In this document: positions 1-10,386 of the stretch, in pieces
How positions within the stretch are numbered: the first letter of the stretch is position 1
How the letters are laid out: every line of letters begins with the position of its first letter
The notes under the pieces: generated by a model
Told to the model about the DNA's origin: nothing
What the model saw: only the letters and a program-made list of their open reading frames with translations
The model's database searches: none
Source: Nitzschia sp. DOCU1
Lineage: Eukaryota > Bacillariophyta > Bacillariophyceae > Bacillariales > Bacillariaceae
NCBI GenBank assembly: GCA_951394045.1
Contig: OX595986.1
Coordinates: 2,819,534-2,883,533, forward strand
Direction of reading: 5' to 3'
DNA length: 64,000 nucleotides
Position numbers and translations under genes: made by a program

Positions 1-473
1 CGGATCACAAATCAACGTTCCGATTCCAACGTCGGAAGATTCGCCGCCCGGCTCGAAGGTATTTCCGCAATTGTATGCTGAACGAATAGTGATGGCTTCA
101 TTTTATTCATACTTGTAGATATCTATTACGAAATAACGTCACATTGATTGTGTACCTATATATTCTGACCTGTAGATCATCAATAGGCATCCTCGCATTG
201 CCCATTCAAAAGTCATGACCGAGGAGCTCTTTTGTTGTTTTGGCAGTCTTCGTCTGGAAAGGTTCATGTGTTGTTGTTTTTGGTGTGTCGTCTGCTTCAG
301 CGTCCCTCCAACAAACACAGTAGCAGCAAAGCAAAGAAGGAGAGTATCATAGTAATTGATCCTCTCTTATCAGCCTCCAAACAAAGCTTCTCGTTGGGGG
401 TACGGGAATGCATTGCAGTGCTCGGTTCTGAATAGTTTTAGTGCAAGATTTTTCCCGATCTATTTACGCAACA
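1..473. other. Gene-free left edge
   Basis: Two plus-strand frames are open from the window edge, ending at TGA 79-81 and TAG 116-118, so the tail of a gene entering from the left is possible but unsupported. The remainder is the upstream region of the membrane-protein gene. No motif was recognised. Confidence 0.3.
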
Positions 474-1341
474 ATGATGGACCAAACCCCCCGAACACCG
501 CTGACACCTGGAGGTACTGCCAAAACTACGAGCCTCAACGATCGATTGGATACCAATTTCGTCAACGTCGCAGACGATGACACTTCAGTCAGCGCGAAAG
601 TGACAAGGACGATCACCAGCTGCGTCGGGAAGTTTGTGACTCCTCGCCCCTTGTTGATCGTCCTCAGGATTCTCAAGGCTATCACGTTCTGCTTCTTGAT
701 CCTAACCTTGGCGGCGGACTTGATGTACATTGTATTTCTGGAACTCATCGCCGAGAAGGAAGTCAAGGAGCTCGCAGGGGGGCGGCGTGACATGATAATA
801 CGCATTTACGGCCTTCTTCTCGCTGCTATTGCGATATGCATAGAGCTGGATTACGGGGCCATGATAAAGAAGTTCTATGGCTTTAAAGGATTCATCCCTC
901 GAGCCATTTTGCTATTCTTCGTCTCCACTATTACTGGGTCGCATCCTTTACACACCGAGCAGGCACAGAATAAACAGCAGCGAGACGATGACGCCTACTA
1001 CGATGATGCCATTGATGATAAATACTACTACAACGTAACTGAAATCCCTCAGAGCGCAGTAGTCTTCCAGATGGTAACATCTTTCATTCTGTAAGTTTCC
1101 ATATGAAGCTCTGGGTCGAGTACTGGATTGATTCTGTCTAACAAATTTCATTTACTGATTCTCCAGCGGTCTTTGTGCTTTTACTTATTTTGTCTTTGGG
1201 TGTTTGTGTCTGGACCGTTTCACCGCCAAGGCCTTTCTTTCGACCAACAACCCTCTTGTATCAACTGCGATTCCTAGAACGACGGGCGTTCTACGAATGG
1301 ACGAGGATTCTGCGGCTGCATACCGAAACCCTGATCCATGA
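474..1341 (+). CDS. Four-helix membrane protein, unrecognised
   Basis: Two exons, 474-1090 and 1167-1341, joined across a 76-bp intron with donor GTAAGT and acceptor CCAG in phase 2, give 263 aa. The start is the first ATG of an ATG-ATG pair. An N-terminal cytosolic-looking segment of about 55 residues, rich in Thr, Pro and Asp, is followed by hydrophobic stretches near residues 60-90, 108-126, 140-156 and 195-222. A polar Asp/Tyr-rich loop (about 170-187) lies between the last two. The layout (helices, then a short Pro-Arg containing turn before the third helix) recalls small four-helix Golgi proteins of the COPI-associated type, but I see no decisive motif, so this is only a suggestion. No neighbour hints at its function. 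Confidence 0.75.
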
Positions 1342-2151
1342 AAAGCTTGCCTTGCACATCTTGAATGCACTCCATACCGAGTCATCTGTTGTACTGAAAT
1401 GATTTTCATTTCACCAATTATTTAAATGTTGTACTAGTCCTGATTTGCAATAGATGGTGTCGCGCGCGGATCGCACTGTAGTTGAATTTGGTGTGCGTCA
1501 GTCTGGATCACGAGCGTTCGTCTCGAAGAAGATGGGCGGTCGATACAAGCTAAGCACCCAAGAGTAGCGTAGTAGCTCTCTCGGCACTTTATGGATGCCA
1601 TGAAAACGAAGGTGTCTCTACCATCACGAGGGCCGCGGGCGGAAGATCCTAGCTCCTGGTTATCTACAATACGGCACCAAGGCGGGGGGATACTTGCCTA
1701 TTTTTCGGGGTGTCGGTGATACAGCAGTATTGACTGTACTGTTAAATCCTTCCGCTAGCCAGAATACTGATTATAATACTACGCAAACTACGGTAGCTAG
1801 CTGTCGGCGTTGTGCCGAGTGCAATAGTCGTTACCAGGTATCGGACCAAATCATGAGTAGTCGCTCATTTTTTCTTGCGAATTGAGAACCCCGCCTTTGA
1901 TTCGTGACTCTTTGGTCACGAATAAGAATGAGAATGACGTAACAACACACCCATCAGCAGACTTCGCCCCACCGACCACAATCAATGCATTACTCTCTTC
2001 TTTCATGACGAGATGAGTAGGCGAATCATTGTATCTACCCCACGTTGGGAAGCTCGATAAGTCAACCACACAATCATTGCAGCAAGCTTCGATCCTAAAA
2101 TTTGGTGCGCTTGAAACAGGAACATACAAGTCTGAGTCAGGAATCTATACA
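1342..2151. other. Intergenic, nothing recognised
   Basis: About 810 bp between two plus-strand genes. Short open frames on both strands have no codon bias, motif or splice context that I would trust. It presumably holds the 3' UTR of the membrane-protein gene and the promoter of the dehydrogenase gene. Confidence 0.4.
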
Positions 2152-3255
2152 ATGAACGGAGTGTCGAAAGCATTGACGAGGACTTGCGCCGCCCTTATTG
2201 TTGGACTTTCCCGTAGTCATTCCATCCAACGACAAGTTTTTCATCCATCCATGGCTCCTCATTGGGCGACGTCTAGTGCACGATGTAGTAGTCGACTTTT
2301 CTCTTCCTTTCAGCCCCCCAGCCCACCCCAGTCGAAGGGGGAAGCGGTCTACAACGACATTGACATTACTAAAGCCAAGATGTCCCCTAGAGATTCCGAT
2401 CCTGATGCTGTTTTCGTCGTGAGTGGAGCTTCGCGGGGAATCGGTCTTCAGTTTGTCAGGAGCCTTCTCGCTAACACAAAGGTGCGTAGTTATGATCATT
2501 GGTCCACATCGTCCGCATGCGATGGCTAATTTTCTAGAATACAGGGCACGGTCGTTGCATGTTGCCGAAAGCCTGAGGCGTCTGAAGGTCTACAGTCATT
2601 AACTGCTGGGCTTTCTGAAGATGTCAAAAGTCGTCTTCATGTTGTGAAACTAGATCTGGAGGATCAGTCTTCGATTGAATCAGCAGCGGAAGATATCAAA
2701 TCAACGTTTTCTAGGGTCGATGTCTTGCTAAATGTGGCTGGATTGCTTGGAGACGGCCAAACAACTCCTGGGCCAGAACGAAGCATCACAAAATTGGACA
2801 GACAATGGCTGGAGAAAACATTTAGTGTCAATGTATTCGGTCCCGTCATGTTCGCCAGAGACTTAGCACCACTCATGGCGCAGCGACGAGGGGGGAAGAA
2901 GGATGCTTCATCAACTCGACCGAACTCCATAATTGCCAATCTAAGCGCCCGGGTCGGGTCTGTTTCCGACAACAACTTGGGTGGTTGGTATTCCTATCGC
3001 ATGAGCAAGTCTGCTTTGAATCAGGCCACGAGAACCATGGCCCATGAGTTGAAGCGACAGTCGATATGGTGTATCGCTTTACACCCGGGAACCACGGACA
3101 CTGATTTGTCTCGACCCTTCCAAAAGAATGTCGCCGAAGGACGTCTTTTCCCTGTCGAATTTACTGTTGAAAGCCTTCTGAAAGTAATCAACTCGATGGA
3201 TGACGAGAACAGCGGAGGGCTTTACGATTGGGCGGGCAAGGCAATCCCATTCTAA
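2152..3255 (+). CDS. Short-chain dehydrogenase/reductase (SDR), organelle-type presequence
   Basis: Exons 2152-2481 and 2545-3255 with a 63-bp phase-0 intron give 346 aa. The ATG at 2152 is the first in frame. The first ~55 residues are rich in Ser, Arg and Ala with few acids, suggesting a mitochondrial (or plastid) presequence. The NAD(P)-binding Rossmann motif SGASRGIG lies at residues 91-98, the NVAG equivalent of the SDR NNAG motif follows, and the catalytic YxxxK is present as YSYRMSK, preceded by a conserved Ser in NLSARVGS. The overall form matches classical SDRs of the C-factor (CsgA-like) group. The substrate cannot be told from sequence. The stop codon is only 10 bp from the stop of the convergent sulfotransferase gene, so the two 3' UTRs must overlap. 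Confidence 0.88.
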
Positions 3256-3265
3256 TTTGTAGAAA

Positions 3266-4579
3266 TCACAGTTTCTTCTTTGGTTTCATCGCAGCAAAGA
3301 ATGTCGTCCAGTGTTCACTTTGTAGAATTGCTGTAGTATTGACTTCGCAGAACTTGCCTGATCGAGCAGCGTTTTGAAAGGAGGCCCGGTGATCGTTGTC
3401 GTCACGGTGGAAGACCGACTCAAGATCACCACCACCGGTTATCGCAACTTGTCGCTCGAACCACAGAGACGCGTTCAGAAACTTGGCCACTAAATGTTCA
3501 GGAAGACAAGCTAGATATTTTGGGTCCGAAAGGGCGTTGGTCCTCACCAATTCAGATCGGGTTTTCTTGACAACGTTCTCTCGGTAAATATCCTTGGTGA
3601 GGATCTTACTTTCATAAGCGGCCATTGCCAAGCGGTCTGCATCGAAGCTATGAGACTCCCGTTTCACACTTGCCTCCTTAAAAGGGTCCTTTTGTAAACG
3701 TTGGCACATGTTGGTGGCACCAGGTAGCATTTGGCAGATAAAGTTGGTGAGGACGTCGGCATCCTGATGCAGATCAAAGACTTGAACATCATCAAAATGT
3801 TTCGTAAAGTATTGCAAAGCGTAAAGGGACAAATGTTGTCCCCAAGAATGCCCATCGTTGCTAGGATCACCGTTTTCCCATCGTTCCAAATGATACTCCA
3901 AAAAGTCGTGAAACGAAGGGTGGGCCGAGCCCCTCTGATGCGGCCATCGTTCTCTATACTTTGGCCCAATATGCTGTTGAAAGTACATACTTCGGATCCA
4001 ATCAAAGTAGTGGCGATACGCCACAACGATACGGACATTCCAACCTTCAAAAAGTGAGAGAAAGAGCTTCCACGTTTCAGGCCTGTCTTCCAGGTGATTT
4101 GACATTGCTTCCAAACTGAATAACATGTGATTCCCCCGAGCGAGATGAAAATCCATCCGTTCCTTAAGCTTCTCGAACCCACGAGAGTGCGGGTTGGCAT
4201 CAATAAGACCCATCATAAGATGATGGCCGGGTATTCCACTTTCTCCATTGGCCATGGTGCTGTTCCACTTGGGACAGCCTTTCCCCACGAAGTAGTATGA
4301 ATCCAATTTCGCCAAGTCGCCACTCAAGGCATCCAGTCCACACTGAATGCTAGTTGTCGCGGTCTTTGGAGGGCCAACATGAAGGACAAAGTAGGGATTT
4401 GTTGTTTTTGAGTTGATGTGCTTCAAAGACGATGAGGAAACCATCATCACAGGTGATGGACCCACAAGGGCAATCATCGACGAGTCCATGCCATGGAGCG
4501 AAAATGCCATCCACCATATCGATAGAAGCACCGAAACGAGAAGCACCACAATCACTCTCCTGACATCTCTCTCTTTCAT
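3266..4579 (-). CDS. Golgi-type sulfotransferase (type II membrane protein)
   Basis: Single exon of 437 aa from the ATG at 4579; the frame stays open upstream to 4750 but has no earlier ATG. Residues 8-27 form one hydrophobic anchor after a short basic tail, the plan of Golgi sulfotransferases. The 5'-phosphosulfate-binding loop is visible at about 64-79 (HVGPPKTATTSIQ), and the 3'-phosphate-binding segment at about 186-199 (VVAYRHYFDWIRSMY, with the conserved Arg and Ser). Family knowledge: transfer of sulfate from PAPS to a carbohydrate or protein Tyr in the Golgi lumen, plausibly for sulfated cell-wall polysaccharide. The acceptor is unknown. It diverges from the GrpE gene across 419 bp and converges with the SDR gene. 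Confidence 0.82.
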   Translation of the reverse strand: MKERDVRRVIVVLLVSVLLSIWWMAFSLHGMDSSMIALVGPSPVMMVSSSSLKHINSKTTNPYFVLHVGPPKTATTSIQCGLDALSGDLAKLDSYYFVGKGCPKWNSTMANGESGIPGHHLMMGLIDANPHSRGFEKLKERMDFHLARGNHMLFSLEAMSNHLEDRPETWKLFLSLFEGWNVRIVVAYRHYFDWIRSMYFQQHIGPKYRERWPHQRGSAHPSFHDFLEYHLERWENGDPSNDGHSWGQHLSLYALQYFTKHFDDVQVFDLHQDADVLTNFICQMLPGATNMCQRLQKDPFKEASVKRESHSFDADRLAMAAYESKILTKDIYRENVVKKTRSELVRTNALSDPKYLACLPEHLVAKFLNASLWFERQVAITGGGDLESVFHRDDNDHRASFQNAARSGKFCEVNTTAILQSEHWTTFFAAMKPKKKL

Positions 4580-4998
4580 TGGTGTCGGCAACAAAACAAA
4601 TGAGAGAGGCGCCTGGAGAAGATATCCCAGTGATAGAGACGTTGATGCTGTTTTTGGATGTGAAAGAATGGCAAAACGACACCCCGAGACGAACAAGAAA
4701 ATGAGGGAACGCCTATCCACGTTGGCGGGGGAGTCCGAAACGGGGGGCACTTGAACCCCTTTCGAAGGGCAGACAGGCAGACTAGATAGACAAAAAATGG
4801 ACTAACAAAGGCCTTTACGACATGCATGGCATGCATGCCAATAACGATCATGCATTTGTGACACGTGGACCCAAACCACTCACCAAAGGGCAGGATGATT
4901 TTTTTCCATCGAGATCGTCTCCCATCTCCATCGATCTCATGACAGCAACCTTTTCTTATTTCCCTTGCTGGTGACCTCGATTCGTTTGTCTATTTAAC
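4580..4998. promoter_or_regulatory. Shared divergent promoter region
   Basis: The only sequence between the divergent sulfotransferase (minus) and GrpE (plus) start codons, so both promoters must lie here or within the genes. It contains the short palindromic stretch catgcatggcatgcatg near 4821. The minus frame continues open through part of it without an ATG. No core promoter element was identified. Confidence 0.45.
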
Positions 4999-5864
4999 AT
5001 GGCGGTTCAAAAATCACTCTTGATCCTTCTACTTGCTGCCTTGTCGTCGTCTTCTGTGGACTCGTTTACGGTCGGGCGTCCATCATCGTTTGCTCCCGCG
5101 ACGACAACAACAACGTCATGGCAGCCTCGCACGACATGTCTGTTTGCCGAGGAAGAAGAGGAGACTGCTGCCAGCGACGATAAGGTGGAATCGGGAGAAG
5201 CTGCACCTGCTGTTAGTGCCGAGACGGATATCTTAAACTCGCCTGCCTTTTTGAAGCGAAAGGTGGAAGTGCTCAAGAGTGACATTGCGGCTATTGAGCA
5301 GGAGATCGAAGAGGCAAAAGCCACTGTCGAAGCTGGAAAGGCAGAATGGGGCGCTCAATTGGATGCACTTCGGGCAGAGGTTAGTAATATTGGCGCTGCC
5401 TTGATTGGGGCTGGGTGTAAATCCTTGTCGTTTCTCACCTAGGTTTCTGCTTCTTGTCACCTCCTTTCGCCCATCATTGACAGTACAAGAACATTCAGGA
5501 ACGAATGGCCTCACAAAGCGAAACAAGAGACGTGGAAGTGACTCGAAGTGCGGTTCGAGAAATGTTGGACATTCTGGATAACTTTGACCGCGCATTTGGA
5601 GTCGTAAAGGCGACAACCGACGAAGAAGCGGCGATTGAGGCAGAGTACAAGGAAGCGTATCAAATGATCTTGGATGTCATTACTGGCCTTGGAGTGGAAA
5701 CGGTTCCGACAGTTGGAATCGAGTTTGACTATGAGCTGCACCAGGCAGTTATGCAAAAGCCTAGTGCTGACTACGATGAAGGAATCGTCTGCGAGGAGTT
5801 CCAAAAGGGTTTCAAGATTGGCGACACACTGATCCGGGCAGCAATGGTGGCCGTCGCTGCCTAA
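4999..5864 (+). CDS. grpE: Plastid GrpE, nucleotide exchange factor for Hsp70
   Basis: Exons 4999-5379 and 5484-5864 with a 104-bp phase-0 intron give 253 aa. The N-terminus is a signal peptide (hydrophobic residues 6-19) followed by the Phe-containing junction VDSFTVGR and a Ser/Thr-rich transit stretch, as in diatom bipartite plastid presequences. Residues ~80-127 form the long charged coiled-coil helix of GrpE. The second exon carries the head domain, with the family-typical FDYELHQAV and the C-terminal GFKIGDTLIRAAMVAV (GFxxGxxLxRxAxVxV signature). Role: releases ADP from stromal DnaK/Hsp70 during protein import and folding. The acidic linker before the coiled coil is normal for these preproteins. 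Confidence 0.93.
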
Positions 5865-6216
5865 TAATGGACGATGTTAGTATAGATGTCGTGGACTTTG
5901 AGCGACAGGAGGGAATCGATCGATGCAGACTTCTGTGGCATTGGAAACGCCAGAGAATTCTTGAGTAGTGGAACTGATTTCGGTTGCAGAGTATTCGTAG
6001 GGTTGAATAGAAGTCATCTTAGTCGATACCAGATTGACCAATTCGAGTCTTCACAAAATAGTCTCCCGCCAAAAACACATTACATTGCCCACACATCACC
6101 ACTAGAAAAATGACGGTAGCTATGGTGCTGTAATTATCCCCCGCCGACATCATTTCGATCTCAGCACCATCCTTCAGCTTTAAAAAGAAGTACATTCGAA
6201 ACATAGGCGGTGAAGA
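5865..6216. other. Intergenic, nothing recognised
   Basis: About 350 bp between two plus-strand genes, presumably the GrpE 3' UTR and the promoter and 5' UTR of the next gene. No repeat or motif was seen. Confidence 0.4.
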
Positions 6217-7389
6217 ATGAGTTCGAGTGACACTGACAGCGAGTTTCAGAACCAATCGTCGCCTCAGTCGCGACCTTCGGCTTCGGCGTCATCGTCGAGT
6301 GCATCGGTGTCTCCTTCGTCGGACGATGAATCTGAGAATTCGCCCCCTCGTCGAAAAATCGCTAACCGCCACATGTGGCGTGGATTTCCTCGGAGACCAA
6401 AATCAGAGGAAGATCCACCGTCTGGGAAAGCACGACAAGAACGAACGTATTCTGACTCTGAAAATTCATTCGAGCATGGAACGACGAAACGAATCGCACG
6501 GGAAGGAAAAGGGATGTTTGACTTGGAGGCATACTCGGAAAGTCTATGGGCACAGCGATCTCTCCTCGACAACTTGGCAGCCGAGGAAATAGATTCTCTC
6601 GTGGGCTGGGCGCACTCTGGTGTCGCACCAAGGAATCAATTTTTGTCGGGCGAATTGGCTGACTTTGGAGGTACGAGTATCGGGGAGCAGCAAGATGACG
6701 CTTCAATGCAAAATCCACTCTTTGGTTTGGTGAATACGCCACTGCCGCTATCATACTTGAACTATTTTGTGCATCGGGGAAGCCAGATTCCGGAGTTTCG
6801 TCCAAGTTTGGATTCAGCATTTGACGACTCGGCTCTTGTTGCAGTTGGAATGATCGTAGAAGATATGATCACAGCGTCGCTGTTACCACTAGCTGGTTTT
6901 CACGTTCTTCGTTGTCAGCAAATCGAACAAAGGCCTACTGAGGATGAAGCCCTCCTGAATCCGTTATCCCAGGTGAATCTATCACACCCCATCAGTCGGC
7001 AGCCAGTCACGGTCGACCCCAGGAATATACCAAAGGATGAGGCTGCCTTCACGGCTTGGACATTACCTCCTGAAGAAGCTATGTTTAAGCTTGCATTTCA
7101 AGGAATGGTTCCCGATACGGGGATTCCCCTGGTACGCGATCCCATCCGATCTTCAGGGGTGCCAGGGAAGAAAACATTCCAAGTCTGCAGCAACAATGAC
7201 ATTGTTACGAAGATGTTTCGGGAGTTATCCAACGATAGAACACTATTGACGTTGAACAAGGAGTTGTGGGGCCTAATGTTGATTCGAAAGAGATACAAGA
7301 AGAAACAAAGTCATAGCTACAGGGAAAATACAGAGGACGATTCCTCGGTGGAAAGCCAAAATAAGCGACAGAAAATCACTGAAATCTAG
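6217..7389 (+). CDS. Unrecognised, probably nuclear protein
   Basis: Single exon, 390 aa, starting at the first in-frame ATG. I do not recognise the family. The first ~90 residues are Ser-rich with acidic and basic clusters (RPSASASSSSASVS, then PPRRK and RRPK), looking disordered and phosphorylatable. The centre, about residues 170-235, is better ordered: it runs from a Pro/Leu/Tyr stretch (LPLSYLNYFVHRG) to a strongly hydrophobic amphipathic helix (MIVEDMITASLLPLAGFHVL). The C-terminus is basic (LIRKRYKKK) and ends with a second bipartite-like basic motif (QNKRQKI), suggesting nuclear import. The helix could be part of a transcription-complex fold, but that is a guess. Its stop is 40 bp from the end of the convergent USP39 gene. 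Confidence 0.75.
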   Translation: MSSSDTDSEFQNQSSPQSRPSASASSSSASVSPSSDDESENSPPRRKIANRHMWRGFPRRPKSEEDPPSGKARQERTYSDSENSFEHGTTKRIAREGKGMFDLEAYSESLWAQRSLLDNLAAEEIDSLVGWAHSGVAPRNQFLSGELADFGGTSIGEQQDDASMQNPLFGLVNTPLPLSYLNYFVHRGSQIPEFRPSLDSAFDDSALVAVGMIVEDMITASLLPLAGFHVLRCQQIEQRPTEDEALLNPLSQVNLSHPISRQPVTVDPRNIPKDEAAFTAWTLPPEEAMFKLAFQGMVPDTGIPLVRDPIRSSGVPGKKTFQVCSNNDIVTKMFRELSNDRTLLTLNKELWGLMLIRKRYKKKQSHSYRENTEDDSSVESQNKRQKITEI

Positions 7390-7429
7390 AGATCGACTGG
7401 TCGCTGTGCTATTCGTCTACTAGGTTAGG

Positions 7430-9202
7430 TCACGCTAGCTGCGCAGACTTGCGTTCGAATATGAGAACATAGCTTTCGGAGACACCAATAAGCTGTGGCA
7501 TCATTTCTTGGACATGGAGGTCTTGCATTTCGTACCACTGATTCGAGGCTTTGTGTTGGACATGGCATTTATAAGATCCCTCTTGCAACGGATCGTGCTT
7601 CCCCTCACGGCCAACGTCAACGGGGCTCTCGTGTGTTATGTTAGCAACAAGGTCGTATTTATCCGCAAGGAGATCGGGAAGACTTTTCGTCACAAAATCG
7701 ACAGCCGCGTCCACCAGGTCGGACTTTTCAACGGCGTGCTTTGCTATGTCCTCTCGGCCGTACTTGGTCAAGAGGTCCTTCAATGCTTTGACCTGTGTAC
7801 GGCAAGAACCGTGTCAGCAATTTTTGTGGTGAATAATACTTTAACTGAATTTTTGCCCACTTACATCCATCATCCGTACTTCGTCTTCTGTTGGCGGGGT
7901 CTCCTTGCCATTCTTTGGAAACGTATACGAACCCAGATCCAAATTCTTGACAGGAAAGGCTACAATCGTAGGATTCTTTTCCCTAGAAAACCGATTCAAC
8001 CTGAATCGCGCCAAATGAAGAATTAGATACGGCGGCAATTCACGTAGCACATATCGCTTTCGTTGTGCGACTCCGCTCTTACTAAGAGCGTCAGAGAAGC
8101 TAACTCCATCAAACTTTTTCAAAACTGACACAAGAGGTTCTTGTGGAATGACAAGCCCACCTTCATCGTCTCGGAACAGAGGCTTTTCTGGAATGTCAAG
8201 AGTAAGCTGCAAGAAGCTTGTCTCTGTCGTCGTTTCTTCAATTTCCACTTCCTGTCTTGCATCATTGTCAGCTCCGACCATTTGGTCGCCGTTGGCGTCT
8301 TCTCCAAGCTTCTCGTCATCGTCTTCTTTCGAGCTCGGGGCATCGCTGGATTCTGTCTTTCTCTGACGAGTCGTAACCTCAATCTTTCCCTGGAAACACT
8401 TGTAAATGATGCTGGATCCAGGTTTCCGGCTCCCCCCTAGCCCAATATGTAAACTATTCAGCAACCACGACAACAACTCACCCGCCTCTGCTTGCAAGCC
8501 CACCCGGAATTTCTTCTTGGACGATTCACTAATCGCTTGAACTAACATGTGCGGGTCGACGTGGCTTTTGAATCGCTTATCGCTCCAAATCTTTCGAACC
8601 AGCTCTCCAAAACACTGCGCAAGGTGCGACATTCGATGTGGTGGCTTGTTTTTCTTGGTCTGGATCACAATGTCCTGGTGTGTCCGCTTCAAGAAAAAGT
8701 CTCGCAATGGGCGTACATGAACCAAGGCTTGGACAATCGCATTGATACAGTCAGTCTTGTGTAAATTGTTCAAACCAACATAACCAGGAAGGTATCGGCG
8801 ACCAAACAAGTCCCTGGCAAGGCCAGTATTGGAATCAATCTTGGCTATCTCCTCGGAAGTATATGTTGGATGCAACGCGGCGGAAATGTCTGACAAACTC
8901 GGGTCTCGAATTTCATAGTCGTCTGGTAAGCAATGAAAAGTACCCTGGGAGAGATGAACAAAGACATAGTGACCTTCGTCTACTGAATGTGTGTAAGCCG
9001 GAGTCTGGCGCCCTCGGCCCCGAAAGAACTTTCCACAGACCAAACAGCCGTAGACATGAGGCCCAGTCTCCAAAGATACGGAACATGATGGCTCGAAATC
9101 AAAGTCCAACAGTGAACGCTGGACGGTATCCAAGTACGGACAATCCGTTCCTTCTCCGCCATTTTGCGTTTTTCGCTTCCGATCACCGTTGCTTGTTTCC
9201 AT
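7430..9202 (-). CDS. USP39: USP39/Sad1 homologue, U4/U6.U5 tri-snRNP factor
   Basis: Exons 9202-7865 and 7792-7430 with a 72-bp phase-0 intron give 566 aa. Residues ~21-100 are a UBP zinc finger with Cys40, Cys53, Cys56, His72 and His78. The peptidase-like domain begins at YLPGYVGLNN (~137); the catalytic Cys position of active ubiquitin proteases is Asp151 (NLHKTDCINA). The catalytic-His region reads GSYKCHVQ instead of a GHY motif, and the end reads WYEMQDLHV. These are the same losses seen in USP39/Sad1, which is a structural tri-snRNP protein rather than a protease. The acidic insert at ~285-325 is low-complexity and poorly conserved in the family. Role: stabilises the tri-snRNP during spliceosome assembly in the nucleus. 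Confidence 0.93.
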
Positions 9203-9550
9203 GATCGAGATTGCTGTCAGAGAATACGTAGTGATTTTCAGGTCGGCGGGTCAGACGAAGGCAAACTCGATGTTGTGGCAATCGCTTCAATGGTCGACAG
9301 GGGTCTAACACGGGGTCGCGATGAAAAGCCCAGGATAGATATCTGACGGTGTCAGTGATACTCTTTAGACGGCGTTGCGACTGCTACACATATGCTATCT
9401 CCATCATGGTCAACGTCGTAGTCTCGCTTCGAAAAAGATCTTTCGGCGTCCACACCTTAGTCGGATTAGTCACACATTTTGCTTCCACGTGTCGGAAATC
9501 TAACGGTGCAGCGTGTCGCGAATGCGCGTTGAAATCTATACGCCGCCACA
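9203..9550. other. Divergent spacer between USP39 and SPC1
   Basis: Upstream region of USP39 (minus). Apart from the large inverted repeat that begins at 9551, I see no gene or motif. Both genes are likely driven from this 642-bp spacer. Confidence 0.35.
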
Positions 9551-9712
9551 ATAAACCGTTTCGCTTGCGAGCGAGGACACTTTTTTTGCAAATGCGCCCC
9601 ACGCGATAGCTCGTGTTATGGAAGTGGATTACGATTCTTGCGTACAACACGAGTTATCGCGTGGGGCGCATTTGCAAAAAAAGTGTCCTCGCTCGCAAGC
9701 GAAACGGTTTAT
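9551..9712. repeat. Near-perfect 67-bp inverted repeat (hairpin)
   Basis: The left arm 9551-9617 is the reverse complement of the right arm 9646-9712 with one mismatch (gatagctcg versus gataactcg), separated by a 28-bp spacer. Beyond a 3-base offset on the left the complementarity continues for about 4 more bases. The inner parts of the arms are rich in CG dinucleotides. No terminal target-site duplication is obvious. It lies 133 bp upstream of the SPC1 ATG and would form a long hairpin if transcribed. It could be a foldback element or the product of a local inverted duplication. Confidence 0.9.
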
Positions 9713-9844
9713 GGCGCTAGACGACGGCTCGCGATGTTGCAGCGCGGCACTCTCTCCCTTTTTGTTGTTGTTGGATGCCATTGTCATTCACTTGCTCTCT
9801 GTCTTGAAAAAGCCACTCCATTCCTTTCATCAATATCTGCAATC

Positions 9845-10150
9845 ATGGACTACGAAGGTCAAAAGCTTGCCGAGCTCATATTTTACTGGATTATCCTATC
9901 GTTTGGAGCGGTCGGATGGATCATTGGGTACATCAAGCAGGATTTCACAATTGTCTTTCAATGTTGGCTTGTGGGAGTTGTTCTTTCGGTTGTGGTACGT
10001 CCATATTGTCAAAGAAGTACTCATGTCGCGGAGTGAACTCACTCCTTTCTTCGTTTTCCCGTGCAGTTGTGTGTGCCAGACTGGCCGTTCTACAACCGAC
10101 ACCCCGTGAAATGGCTAGAATCTGTACCGGATCGGAGAGAAAAGAAATGA
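9845..10150 (+). CDS. SPC1: Signal peptidase complex subunit 1 (SPC1/SPCS1)
   Basis: Exons 9845-9994 and 10067-10150 with a 72-bp phase-0 intron give 77 aa, close to the usual size of SPC12-family proteins. It opens with MDYEGQKLAE, the conserved start of the family, followed by two membrane helices (about residues 12-30 and 36-54) and the diagnostic short tail VPDWPFYNRHPVKWL. The protein sits in the ER membrane and helps the signal peptidase complex exclude transmembrane segments from cleavage. The frame is open further upstream, but the alignment to the family start makes the ATG at 9845 clear. Confidence 0.93.
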
Positions 10151-10386
10151 TCTTGCTATCCTTCTTGGGACGAAATACGGCTGAGCTAGATGGGTTTCTA
10201 AGAAAGGGTTTCAGTGTCCCATCATCTGCCAAATTTCCCAAGAGGTGTCCCATGCATTGGAGGGATGATAGTGGATCAGCGTTTGTTTGCTAGTCGAGCG
10301 AATAATCGTGAAAGAGTTGGGCCAAAGAGGAATGGACGAGAGTATCAATAGTGACTGCATCTCTACTAGGATCCTACTTTCAATTT

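Noticed and set aside
4577..4750. Upstream extension of the sulfotransferase containing SHPKTASTS, similar to the PAPS-binding loop
   Set aside because: No in-frame ATG; the true loop lies downstream at HVGPPKTATTS. The resemblance is probably chance.
7430..9202. Loss of the catalytic Cys and His in the USP39 homologue as a novelty
   Set aside because: The same losses define the USP39/Sad1 family; it is expected, not new.
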